8,539 nucleotides of DNA from Thermoplasmata archaeon (GTDB lineage Archaea > Thermoplasmatota > E2 > DHVEG-1 > B18-G2). This document shows, piece by piece, positions 1 through 6,297 of this stretch. How positions within the stretch are numbered: position 1 is the first letter of the stretch; each line of letters begins with the position of its first letter. The stretch covers positions 1 to 8,539 of the forward strand of contig JAGGWT010000070.1 in the NCBI GenBank assembly GCA_021163455.1, given 5' to 3'. Both the position numbers and the translations under genes were made by a program. Under the pieces are notes generated by a model that saw only the letters and a list, made by a program, of their open reading frames with translations, was not told the DNA's origin and did no database searches.

Positions 1-24
1 TACCTCTTTAGTGTTAAAGAGGTA
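1..24. repeat. Perfect 10-bp inverted repeat, 4-nt loop
   Basis: TACCTCTTTA (1-10) and TAAAGAGGTA (15-24) are exact reverse complements around GTGT. It could form a hairpin in RNA or be a protein-binding site. It is the first of three inverted repeats whose centres lie about 36 bp apart in the first 95 bp. Confidence 0.8.
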
Positions 25-87
25 TTTAGGAGGGTTGAGGTATGGTTGAGAACCATACTCTGGAATGTGTTGATATATCCAAGGTGA
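1..87 (+). CDS. Possible C-terminal end of an off-window protein (partial)
   Basis: Frame 1 is open from the window edge to a TGA at 85-87 and encodes 28 residues. The last part reads RRVEVWLRTILWNVLIYPR, a basic/aromatic amphipathic stretch of the sort found at the ends of transposases and other DNA-binding proteins. An open frame of this length is expected by chance about one time in four, so the call rests mainly on its protein-like composition. No family can be named. Two perfect or near-perfect inverted repeats lie inside the frame and a third spans the stop, which is odd for coding DNA and argues for caution. The frame overlaps the start of the alternative ORF at 42-287. If it is a transposase tail, the repeats in the next 500 bp could be the end of that element. 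Confidence 0.28.
   Translation, partial: YLFSVKEVFRRVEVWLRTILWNVLIYPR
37..60. repeat. Inverted repeat with one bulge, 3-nt loop
   Basis: GAGgTATGGTT (37-47) pairs with AACCATACTC (51-60), with a single bulged G at 40. It covers the ATG of the ORF at 42-287, so in a transcript the hairpin would hide that start codon. Confidence 0.75.
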
Positions 88-287
88 GGATATATTACAC
101 AAAGCACTCAGCACAGAAAAGTTTATATAATATTAGCTGTGCAATTTTTGCATGCCAAGGGCCTTTTTTTCACCGATTTCGTAGCGTCCCATTGGTAAAG
201 GTCACCGAAAGAGCTGGAAAAAAGGCCCCCCATCCCTTGGTATATATATTATATAGGGCCATAGCAGTATACGGTCCCGTATACTAG
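42..287 (+). CDS. Doubtful 81-aa ORF, unknown function
   Basis: An ATG at 42 follows AGGAGG (28-33) at a usable 8-nt spacing and opens 81 codons to TAG at 285-287. The first 26 residues (MVENHTLECVDISKVRIYYT...) look protein-like. The rest is read through a TATA promoter at 117-130, a long inverted repeat (155-240), a second AT-rich TATA-like tract and the palindrome at 266-285, so its composition is dictated by non-protein signals. No domain, signal peptide or membrane segment is recognisable. It is listed because the ribosome site is good. The more likely reading is noncoding DNA, possibly with a decayed gene start. Confidence 0.2.
   Translation: MVENHTLECVDISKVRIYYTKHSAQKSLYNISCAIFACQGPFFHRFRSVPLVKVTERAGKKAPHPLVYILYRAIAVYGPVY
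72..95. repeat. 8-bp inverted repeat, 7-nt loop
   Basis: ATATATCC (73-80) and GGATATAT (88-95) are exact reverse complements and bracket the TGA that closes the left-edge frame. It could be the 3' hairpin of the off-window transcript or a dyad operator upstream of the promoter at 117-130. Confidence 0.65.
111..142 (+). promoter_or_regulatory. Strong archaeal promoter (BRE + TATA) inside a dyad
   Basis: AGAAAAG (115-121) followed by TTTATATAAT (122-131) is close to the archaeal BRE/TATA consensus. The start site should fall about 25 bp downstream, near 150-154. GCACAG (111-116) and CTGTGC (137-142) form an inverted repeat on either side of the TATA box, which would suit a repressor that blocks TBP/TFB. 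The transcript would begin just before the inverted repeat at 155-240 and has no good ORF behind it, suggesting a noncoding RNA. Confidence 0.5.
155..240. repeat. Long imperfect inverted repeat with alternative pairings
   Basis: CCAAGGG (155-161) is the reverse complement of CCCTTGG (234-240), and nested GGGCCTTTTTT (159-169) is the exact reverse complement of AAAAAAGGCCC (218-228). The two pairings share GGG 159-161, so they compete or combine as one stem with an 8-nt bulge. Within the loop the heptamer TCACCGA occurs twice (170-176, 202-208). It may be an RNA stem, or the terminal repeats of an 86-bp miniature element, although no target duplication is visible. Confidence 0.6.
241..285 (+). 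promoter_or_regulatory. TATA-like tract with palindromic operator over the predicted start
   Basis: The AT-only stretch 241-255 contains TATATATATTATAT, a possible TATA box. About 27 bp downstream is AGTATACGGtcCCGTATACT (266-285), a perfect 9-bp dyad with a 2-bp centre, placed where transcription would start. A TATA box with a palindrome over the start site is the usual layout of an archaeal repressor-controlled promoter. No intact gene follows within 500 bp; the only coding trace is the winged-helix fragment at 571-732, which may once have been the regulator. Confidence 0.4.
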
Positions 288-347
288 AGACCATCGGGCT
301 CCTCTCCTCTCTCAGGCCAGAATGCAGGCAGGATTGCTTAAAGGCAA

Positions 348-374
348 CGTAAGGAGGAGGTAAAAAACCTCCCC
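348..374. repeat. GGAGG...CCTCC hairpin, copy 1
   Basis: GGAGGT (356-361) pairs with ACCTCC (367-372) around A5. It shares CGTAAGGAGG at its left end and TAAAAAACCTCCCC at its right end with the element at 534-566. On the minus strand it reads GAGGTTTTTTA, a T6 tract able to stop archaeal RNA polymerase, so it could back up termination downstream of the minus-strand propeller gene. Confidence 0.55.
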
Positions 375-447
375 GCTAACCCTTCCACTTCCTGCAACGC
401 TAACTTTAAATAACAACACATCCATCCGGTCTTGACGGCGGGGACTA

Positions 448-498
448 TTGGGGAGTGCTGGGGCTTGCCTCTACTGAGGGCCGGCCCCCGCTCCTCAA
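448..498. ncRNA. Strong 51-nt hairpin
   Basis: Stem 1 pairs 448-457 with 489-498 (ten pairs, G-U at 451/495 and 456/490). After a 2-nt bulge, stem 2 pairs GGGGC (460-464) with GCCCC (484-488). The top stem pairs CCTC (468-471) with GAGG (476-479) around TACT. Nineteen near-continuous pairs with a 4-nt loop is well beyond chance. CCTC (493-496) can alternatively pair with GAGG (505-508). The pairing exists on either strand, so the orientation of the RNA is inferred from the upstream promoter. Confidence 0.55.
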
Positions 499-533
499 AA
501 TAAAGAGGTTGTGGATGCCTACAAATTGTGTCC

Positions 534-571
534 CGTAAGGAGGTAGTAAACCTAAAAAACCTCCCCTTAGG
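534..571. repeat. GGAGG...CCTCC hairpin, copy 2
   Basis: GGAGGT (539-544) pairs with ACCTCC (559-564). An alternative hairpin pairs CCTAA (551-555) with TTAGG (567-571). Its ends match those of the element at 348-374, so the two flank a roughly 160-bp segment as direct repeats. On the minus strand the T6 tract at 559-554 lies about 235 nt beyond the propeller gene stop and is a candidate terminator for it. Confidence 0.55.
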
Positions 572-732
572 AGACATACCCACTATCTCTTTTGTTGCTG
601 TATAGAAAAGAGGAGGTAAAAGCCGAGACCATCAGAAAAATCCTCAATAAGCTAGAGGACAAAGGGTTGGTGAGGCATGCAGGACAATCTCTAAGTATAT
701 CGCCGGCTAATTGTTCAACACAGCATTCTTGA
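571..732 (+). pseudogene. Remnant of a winged-helix DNA-binding regulator
   Basis: The frame is open from after the TAG at 568-570 to a TGA at 730-732. Codons from 616 give VKAETIRKILNKLEDKGLVR, a textbook winged-helix segment: a recognition helix with the ETIRKIL...L motif, then the EDKGLVR turn into the wing. The preceding leucine-rich residues (LSLLLLYRKE) resemble the first helix. There is no start codon with a ribosome site (the only options are TTG at 592 or 595). The wing is missing and the tail after residue H (676-678) is not helix-wing-like. It is therefore read as a truncated, dead gene, perhaps the former regulator of the promoter at 241-285. Chance similarity is possible but unlikely over 20 residues. 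Confidence 0.5.
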
Positions 733-793
733 GGTGTCCCGGTTGCAAGGATATAAAGTGAAAATTTTCCAATGACTCTTTCGAGAAATGCAT

Positions 794-2365
794 CTAAATC
801 TCCTCAGCCGGTATCCATCTCCAAGTTGATGGGAAAAGCGATTTTATATCCTCTGGAAGAATAATCGGACCTATTATCATCATGTACCAGACTATACTAC
901 CTTCCAGCAGTATATCATGATTTGCTCCATCTGCTTCAACACGTATCTCCTCAAGACATGCACCAAATGGATTATGCAGAATAGGACGGTATATCCATCC
1001 TATCTTTACGATCTTTTCTTCATTTACATCTATCTTCGGAACAATCGTTGTGTACCACTTTCCATTTAATTTTACCTTACAGGAAATGTTGTGAGCAGGA
1101 AAAACTCCAACATTTTTCACCTTTATCTTGAAATGCCCAACAGTCAAACCACAGTAAAAAGCAGTTATCCTCAAATCCGCAGCATCTCTCGGCTCGATTG
1201 CATACAAATAACCATCCCATGCTGCCACGTACAAAGTCCCGTCTCTTCCCATAGCAGGATGGGTTAATATGTAATCGTTTATCTTCCACTTCCATCTAAT
1301 CGTTCCATTTGGATTCACAGCATATATACAATAAATTCCACATCCGTAAATTATCCCATTTTTATCGACCATTAGACCTATCGTAGCAGGAACCTTACAT
1401 TTCCATAATAAGGTTCCATCTGGATTAAAGGCATAGAGGTAGTCGTTATGTTCTTTGTATGTCGCTATGTAAAAGGTGCCATTTTCCGAGATTACGGGAG
1501 ACATATGGGTAGCTCCTATCCTGTATTTCCACTTAAGCGTTCCATTTGGATAGAACGCATAGAGGTAACCGTTTCCGTAACTACCGTAGTATATGGTACC
1601 CTTATCATCTACACTGGGTCCAGATGACAATTTATTAACTGTACCCTCCCATTTATCCCATTTGATAGTACCATTGTCTGCACAGATTGCATAGAGACGA
1701 CCCTCTCTACAACAATCAACATAAATAGTGTCATTGTAAATAACCGCAGAGGAACAACCATCCAGATTGATATTCCATTTTATTGTACCATTTGGATATA
1801 TCGCATGGAACTTTCCATTCGCTACGAGGGGATCTAAGGTTCCAATATAAATTATTCCGTTTTTATCTACGAGAGGGTCTCCACTTGGAGCATCTCCAAG
1901 TCTACATCTCCATTTTATTGTTCCATTTAGAGTGATAGCATATAGGGACCAGTCATCGGCAGGAACGTAGATGGTTCCATCTTTCGATATGGCAGCTGAA
2001 AAATCCACATTTCCACCGAGTTTAACTTTCCATTTTATCGTTCCATTGGGATAGATTGCATAAAATGTTTTACCCACACCGATGTATATAGTACCATCAT
2101 TATCCACAATAGGAGAGGAAAAGATACAACATTCTCCAATTTTCAGTTTCCATTTCAACATGCCTGTGCACCCATCTTTTCCATAAGGACTCCTACCAGT
2201 GTGGTGAACATCATGTCTGAACATTGGCCATGGTGAGTCCATGAGACCGGAGTTTTCTGATTCATAGTCGGATTTGATAGGATATGATGCGATGATAGTG
2301 GAGGTGAAAATGGGCAGTACAAGTAGTGACAATACGACAAACACAGATATCGTTTTCATCATCAT
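794..2365 (-). CDS. Secreted PQQ-like beta-propeller protein with C-terminal CARDB-like domain
   Basis: This is a 523-residue exported protein. Residues 3-27 form a hydrophobic signal peptide. SPWPMFRHDVHHTGRSPYG (44-62) is the N-terminal signature of archaeal and bacterial PQQ-like propellers. Eight blade motifs follow, with tryptophans at 72, 112, 152, 197, 236, 279, 321 and 358, most reading NGTIKW, each after a DGTIYI/LYAI pair, which gives a closed eight-bladed ring. Residues 396-488 (from DLRI, with VKNVG) look like a CARDB adhesion-type beta-sandwich, then a short hydrophobic stretch (491-503). No quinone-binding or catalytic residues can be assigned, so a structural, adhesive or scaffold role outside the cell is most likely. 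The NGT sequons in the blades suggest glycosylation. The start is the first of three consecutive ATGs. There is no ribosome site, and a TATA box centred about 23 bp upstream implies a leaderless mRNA. It is divergent from the M28 gene. Confidence 0.9.
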   Translation of the reverse strand: MMMKTISVFVVLSLLVLPIFTSTIIASYPIKSDYESENSGLMDSPWPMFRHDVHHTGRSPYGKDGCTGMLKWKLKIGECCIFSSPIVDNDGTIYIGVGKTFYAIYPNGTIKWKVKLGGNVDFSAAISKDGTIYVPADDWSLYAITLNGTIKWRCRLGDAPSGDPLVDKNGIIYIGTLDPLVANGKFHAIYPNGTIKWNINLDGCSSAVIYNDTIYVDCCREGRLYAICADNGTIKWDKWEGTVNKLSSGPSVDDKGTIYYGSYGNGYLYAFYPNGTLKWKYRIGATHMSPVISENGTFYIATYKEHNDYLYAFNPDGTLLWKCKVPATIGLMVDKNGIIYGCGIYCIYAVNPNGTIRWKWKINDYILTHPAMGRDGTLYVAAWDGYLYAIEPRDAADLRITAFYCGLTVGHFKIKVKNVGVFPAHNISCKVKLNGKWYTTIVPKIDVNEEKIVKIGWIYRPILHNPFGACLEEIRVEADGANHDILLEGSIVWYMMIIGPIILPEDIKSLFPSTWRWIPAEEI

Positions 2366-2479
2366 AGAAATTATAATCTGTGTAAATAAAAAGTTTTTGT
2401 GTCATTGAGGAAATAAGTAATGACCGAAAGTTTTTTTTTTTACCCTATATGTATTACTGACTTGGGAGGTGAAATTAAG
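2366..2479. promoter_or_regulatory. Shared divergent promoter region of the two secreted-protein genes
   Basis: On the minus strand, CTTTTTATTTAC (2393-2382) is a TATA box about 23 bp before the propeller ATG, so transcription should begin at or next to that codon. On the plus strand two boxes are possible: TAAATAAAAA (2383-2392), giving a leader of about 65 nt, or CTATATGTA (2445-2453), whose start would fall near 2475 and cut off the ribosome site. A run of eleven T (2431-2441) lies in between. The first box is preferred because it keeps the Shine-Dalgarno sequence in the message. Confidence 0.45.
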
Positions 2480-2482
2480 GTG
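2464..2482 (+). promoter_or_regulatory. Ribosome binding site deciding the GTG start of the M28 gene
   Basis: GGGAGGTGA (2464-2472) is a near-perfect Shine-Dalgarno, 7 nt before GTG at 2480. The in-frame ATG at 2420 has no such site and would add 20 residues ahead of the basic MRRK start of the signal peptide. Confidence 0.8.
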
Positions 2483-5400
2483 AGGAGAAAGTTGGTTGTT
2501 CTGTTTCTGACGCTATTGATGACATCTACGGCTATAGTAGGTATCATCAACCACAGAAACAGAGCAATCAATATTGTTAGCGCTGCTGAGGGATCTGGTG
2601 GTGGAAGTGGAGTGAGTTACCAGCCAATCATTAACTATAGCTATGTATGGAAGAAAACGTACAATCTCAGTATGATAGTGTTCCAAGACGGATGTGACAA
2701 AGGCAGAGCATTCGGAACACCTGGTGAACGTGCAGCTGCAGAAAACATCTCAACATGGATGCAGGAAATCGGATTGGTGAATATCAAGAGAGATGAAATA
2801 AATGAAACATGGAGATTTAAAGATGTTCCAATATGGGCGTGGTCACACGTTCGAGATGTATCATATACTGATCTTTTTGCACCGATCGGTAATCTGAATA
2901 GAACGAGGATAATTGATTCACACTGGATCCATATAAGAGGGAGTAGTCCCAGTGGAAAGAGTTTGGATGTAAATCTCACATATAAGGAAAACAAGATTTC
3001 AACATGTTTTCCTCTGTTGAAACTTCCATCCATCTTCAATAAACAAGGTGACTACTATATCTGCAAAGCCAATGATCTCATTGTTACCCATGAATTTAAG
3101 GCATCATATGGGAAACAGTGCTTGTTACTACACGCTAACTGGACAAATCCATATGGATGGGGAGATCCTCTGCTCGGGGAGGGACCGATAGATAGGTTTC
3201 TGAAAATGCTCTTTATGAAGGCGTTTATCCTAGTTGATGAATTTAACAACACCTACTTCATGAGTCCTTCCAGATTTGAAAATTTTTCTAAGATAACGAG
3301 GCTTGCACTGATAAGGCCGGAATATCCATGCCCCGGATATTCAATAAACGGGAGCATTGGTAAGGATATAGAAGAGATTCTACAAGATGGAGGCGAAGTC
3401 AAAGTTGATATATACTCCAAATGGCACTACGGTCATGTAAAAAGTTATAATGTTATAGGTGAGCTGAAAGGAAGAGATCCGGGCAATGTTGTTGACATAG
3501 TCTGTGCCCATTATGACTGCTGGTGGAATCAAGGAGCGATAGATGAGGCAGCAGAAACTGCGCTCGTTCTTGGTATAGCAAAATACATGAAAGAACTCGA
3601 AGAAGAAAAGGGCATAAAACCAGAGCATACAGTCAAGTTCATAGCATTCGGTGGAGAGGAGATGGGTTTCAGAGGCTCTCTTGATTACATTAAGAAGTAT
3701 GTTAAGAGCGGAAAAGAAAAGGTGAGATACGTTATAAATCCAGGTAATTTTGGTCACAACGACAGTAAAGATTTGCCAAAGGATGACCCTGAACGTGATT
3801 TTAATTTCTGTGTAAATAAAGATTGTGCATATCTGGGAGAGATTGCATCCAATATTGCTGAATCTCTGAACTACACCGGATGGATGAAACATCTATATGG
3901 AAACAATACATGGAGTACAAGGGTGAACTGGACAGTAGCAGGTGAAGACGCTCAGGCATTCAATGCCACCAGATATCGACTCGGTGCCATCCAGTTCAGT
4001 AGAGGACCGTTTAGAGGTTATCACAGAGATGGAAACGATCACCGAGAAGGTGATGTCATTAAATACAAACAACCATTCTGCGGACTTGTTAATGATACCT
4101 TCACGATAGAGAGCGATATAGTTCTTCTCACTACTCTCTACCTCTGCTATGAAGATGTTATAAAGGATAATCTCACCATATTGAATAGCAATCCTGTAAC
4201 CTTTGACAGCGGAAATGATGGAAGACATGATTCCGTGAGAATTCATTTCAATATAAGCAGTGTGATACCAACGGGAGCAAACTTCACTGCTGAGCTCTTC
4301 AACGTAAATGGCCAGAATGACACTATCGACGACAACTATGTCGACAGCAACTACACCGGATACTTCCTGATAGGAGAAAATGGAACAGCACATGGAAGTG
4401 TAGTTCTGTCACCTCCATCAACAGGATCTCCTGGCAGATACAAGGCAAAATTGAAACTATACGATGTAAACGGTACACTTGTAGATGAAGATGAGACGGG
4501 AACTTTCTTATTGAACCTCCTTGATGTTCCGATAGCTGATTTCACATATTCACCAAGTAATCCAACGGATATAGATAATATAACATTCAATGCAGAGAAT
4601 GATTCTTATCCATCTGCACCGGAGAATGGAAGTGGCGATGCAGATATAGTTAACTATACATGGAACTTTGGAGATGGAAGTTATGGATATGGTGGAATAG
4701 TAACCCATAGATATGCAGATGATGGATATTACAATGTTATCCTGACAATCATTGATTCAAACGGAAAGAATGCATCGATAACAAAGCAGATATATGTGAG
4801 GAATGTTCCTCCAGAGGTCAATTTCACAATAGAGCCTTCTCAGATTGTAACTGTTGGAGAAACCGTTTATTTCAACTCAACTATCTATGAGCCAGATGGA
4901 TATATCGTGAATTACACGTGGGACTTTGGAGATGGAAGTCATGCCTATTCTCAGAATGCAACACATATCTATACAAAGAGCGGTATCTATACGGTCAAGC
5001 TCACGGTTAAAGATGATGATAACGCAACAGGTACAAAAGAAAAAACAATTTGGGTGTTCGATGGTTTTGTGGATGATGACTATCCAAAAGATGATCCAGC
5101 AAACAGGAGATGGAAGAGCATACAGAACGCTATAGATTATCTTGGTAACAATTCGATGATTTACGTTTACAATGGAACATACAATGAAAGCTTGGCAATC
5201 AACAAGACCATCAAACTGTATGGAGAGAATAACAGAGGAGTGATTATCAGCAATGATAATGTGGTTATAGATGTTCTCAGCAATGGTTCTATAGAAATTC
5301 ACAACTTCACCATCAGAGATGGAACTACTGGAATAAGAGCTGTAAACGGGAGAGGAGGAAACATAATAGGAGAATGTGTATTCTATACTAAAGAAGGTAT

Positions 5401-6268
5401 AGTTTTCCGGAACACTTCGTACAATATTGTGTCAAAGTGCGAATTATACAATGGAGATACGGGTATAAGGATCGAGGACTCACAGAACAATTTTGTAGAG
5501 GGATGTATTATAAACGGAATGGACAATGGAATATACATAGAAGATTCCTCTTGGAGCAACATATACAATTGTAGCCTGAAACATAATAGCAATTCTATCT
5601 ATCTGTACAATTCTGACAATAACACAGTAGAGAGATGCCACATAGAGGTGAAGAATCAGTTCTCTATAATACTTCCACCATCAAATATGGGTATAAAGGT
5701 GGTTGAATCAAACAATAATCTGATAGCTTTGTGTAACATATCAAATGCAACTGCATACGGGATTTATCTGTCATCATCATCGAAAAACCAGATTGCCACA
5801 TGTAACCTTTACAAGAACGGCTACGGTGTATATCTTGTGGCATCATCAGAAAATGAAATCTCTTCATGCAACTTTATAAACAACACCGGACCCGGTGTAA
5901 CCATGGATTCCGCTTCGAGAAATAATACCGTGTACTACAACAACTTTATATTGAATGGCATCGGGAAAGAAGACATTGTCCAAGCATATGATGCTGGAAC
6001 CGGAAACAGATGGTATCTGGGAACAGCAGAGACTCTTGTAACGAACTCGTCCTTTGGAGAGGGTAACTTCTGGATCGATTATACAGGAAATGATACCAAC
6101 AATGATGGTGTAGGAGACACACCTTACAACATATTCGGTCCAGCCGGGAGTCAGGATCTCTACCCACTTGTAGAAGGGTGTAAGTGGGATGAATGGTTCG
6201 GAATAAAATGGGGGAGCAGAGATGATCCATGGGTAAAAGTGCCTACTCCGGAGTTTTATCTGGACTGA
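2480..6268 (+). CDS. Secreted M28-family metallopeptidase with two PKD domains and a NosD-like beta-helix
   Basis: This 1262-residue protein starts at GTG 2480. Residues 4-22 are a signal-peptide hydrophobic core, followed by a Gly/Ser-rich linker. FGTPGERAAAENISTWM is the N-terminal M28 signature. The catalytic domain spans about 320-545: H344 in AHYD, D355 in GAID, E393-E394 in GGEEMG, and H515 in GYHRDGND match the zinc and catalytic positions of M28 aminopeptidases. The usual aspartate in the N-x-D-x-x-G segment appears to be G422 (NPGNFG). A beta-sandwich linker (about 553-680) is followed by two PKD domains (about 682-775 and 776-861, with YTWNFGDGS and YTWDFGDGS). A parallel beta-helix of the NosD/CASH type (about 862-1245) ends in the family's DxxNDGVGDTPY...YPL closure. 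There is no membrane anchor or sortase-like signal at the C-terminus, so it is probably released or held by the repeat domains. The likely role is digestion of extracellular peptides or glycoproteins. Confidence 0.9.
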   Translation: MRRKLVVLFLTLLMTSTAIVGIINHRNRAINIVSAAEGSGGGSGVSYQPIINYSYVWKKTYNLSMIVFQDGCDKGRAFGTPGERAAAENISTWMQEIGLVNIKRDEINETWRFKDVPIWAWSHVRDVSYTDLFAPIGNLNRTRIIDSHWIHIRGSSPSGKSLDVNLTYKENKISTCFPLLKLPSIFNKQGDYYICKANDLIVTHEFKASYGKQCLLLHANWTNPYGWGDPLLGEGPIDRFLKMLFMKAFILVDEFNNTYFMSPSRFENFSKITRLALIRPEYPCPGYSINGSIGKDIEEILQDGGEVKVDIYSKWHYGHVKSYNVIGELKGRDPGNVVDIVCAHYDCWWNQGAIDEAAETALVLGIAKYMKELEEEKGIKPEHTVKFIAFGGEEMGFRGSLDYIKKYVKSGKEKVRYVINPGNFGHNDSKDLPKDDPERDFNFCVNKDCAYLGEIASNIAESLNYTGWMKHLYGNNTWSTRVNWTVAGEDAQAFNATRYRLGAIQFSRGPFRGYHRDGNDHREGDVIKYKQPFCGLVNDTFTIESDIVLLTTLYLCYEDVIKDNLTILNSNPVTFDSGNDGRHDSVRIHFNISSVIPTGANFTAELFNVNGQNDTIDDNYVDSNYTGYFLIGENGTAHGSVVLSPPSTGSPGRYKAKLKLYDVNGTLVDEDETGTFLLNLLDVPIADFTYSPSNPTDIDNITFNAENDSYPSAPENGSGDADIVNYTWNFGDGSYGYGGIVTHRYADDGYYNVILTIIDSNGKNASITKQIYVRNVPPEVNFTIEPSQIVTVGETVYFNSTIYEPDGYIVNYTWDFGDGSHAYSQNATHIYTKSGIYTVKLTVKDDDNATGTKEKTIWVFDGFVDDDYPKDDPANRRWKSIQNAIDYLGNNSMIYVYNGTYNESLAINKTIKLYGENNRGVIISNDNVVIDVLSNGSIEIHNFTIRDGTTGIRAVNGRGGNIIGECVFYTKEGIVFRNTSYNIVSKCELYNGDTGIRIEDSQNNFVEGCIINGMDNGIYIEDSSWSNIYNCSLKHNSNSIYLYNSDNNTVERCHIEVKNQFSIILPPSNMGIKVVESNNNLIALCNISNATAYGIYLSSSSKNQIATCNLYKNGYGVYLVASSENEISSCNFINNTGPGVTMDSASRNNTVYYNNFILNGIGKEDIVQAYDAGTGNRWYLGTAETLVTNSSFGEGNFWIDYTGNDTNNDGVGDTPYNIFGPAGSQDLYPLVEGCKWDEWFGIKWGSRDDPWVKVPTPEFYLD

Positions 6269-6269
6269 T

Positions 6270-6297
6270 GGGAGCTCCCCCTCATTCTTTATTTTTT
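6270..6297 (+). terminator. Terminator of the M28 gene
   Basis: The perfect palindrome GGGAGCTCCC (6270-6279) starts 2 nt after the stop codon and is followed by the T-rich tract ATTCTTTATTTTTT (6284-6297), a typical archaeal termination signal. Confidence 0.6.

Larger units (their letters stand above)
152..567 (+). ncRNA. Candidate structured noncoding RNA locus
   Basis: This stretch follows the promoter at 111-142, lacks a convincing ORF, and carries inverted repeats throughout: 155-240, 266-285, 348-374, 448-498 and 534-566. The strongest is 448-498. A stretch of C/T (299-313) complementary to the repeated GGAGG motifs lies in the middle and could pair with them. It does not match tRNA, 5S rRNA, SRP RNA or RNase P RNA as far as conserved motifs can be judged by eye. 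Both ends are guesses: the start comes from TATA spacing and the end from the last hairpin. Alternatives are two shorter RNAs (a second TATA lies at 241-254) or the end of a degraded insertion element. Confidence 0.35.

Noticed and set aside
255..320. Resemblance of GGGCCATAGCAG to the start of archaeal 5S rRNA, or to a tRNA acceptor arm
   Set aside because: The conserved 5S core (CCGAAC...GGAAGTTAAG) is absent, and there is no T-loop (GGTTCGAATCC) or cloverleaf.
338..583. 81-aa minus-strand open frame
   Set aside because: It has no ribosome site and runs through the two GGAGG hairpins and the 51-nt hairpin. Its repeated RFF-TSLR peptides are simply translations of the two hairpin copies.
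711..762. Frame reading ...LRCPGCKDIK, like half a zinc ribbon
   Set aside because: It has a single CxxC with no partner pair, is very short and out of frame with the winged-helix remnant; chance is the better explanation.
749..770. Plus-strand TATA-like GGATATAAAG followed by a GAAAATTTTC palindrome
   Set aside because: It would only give antisense RNA into the propeller gene 3' end. One weak box is not enough to call a promoter.
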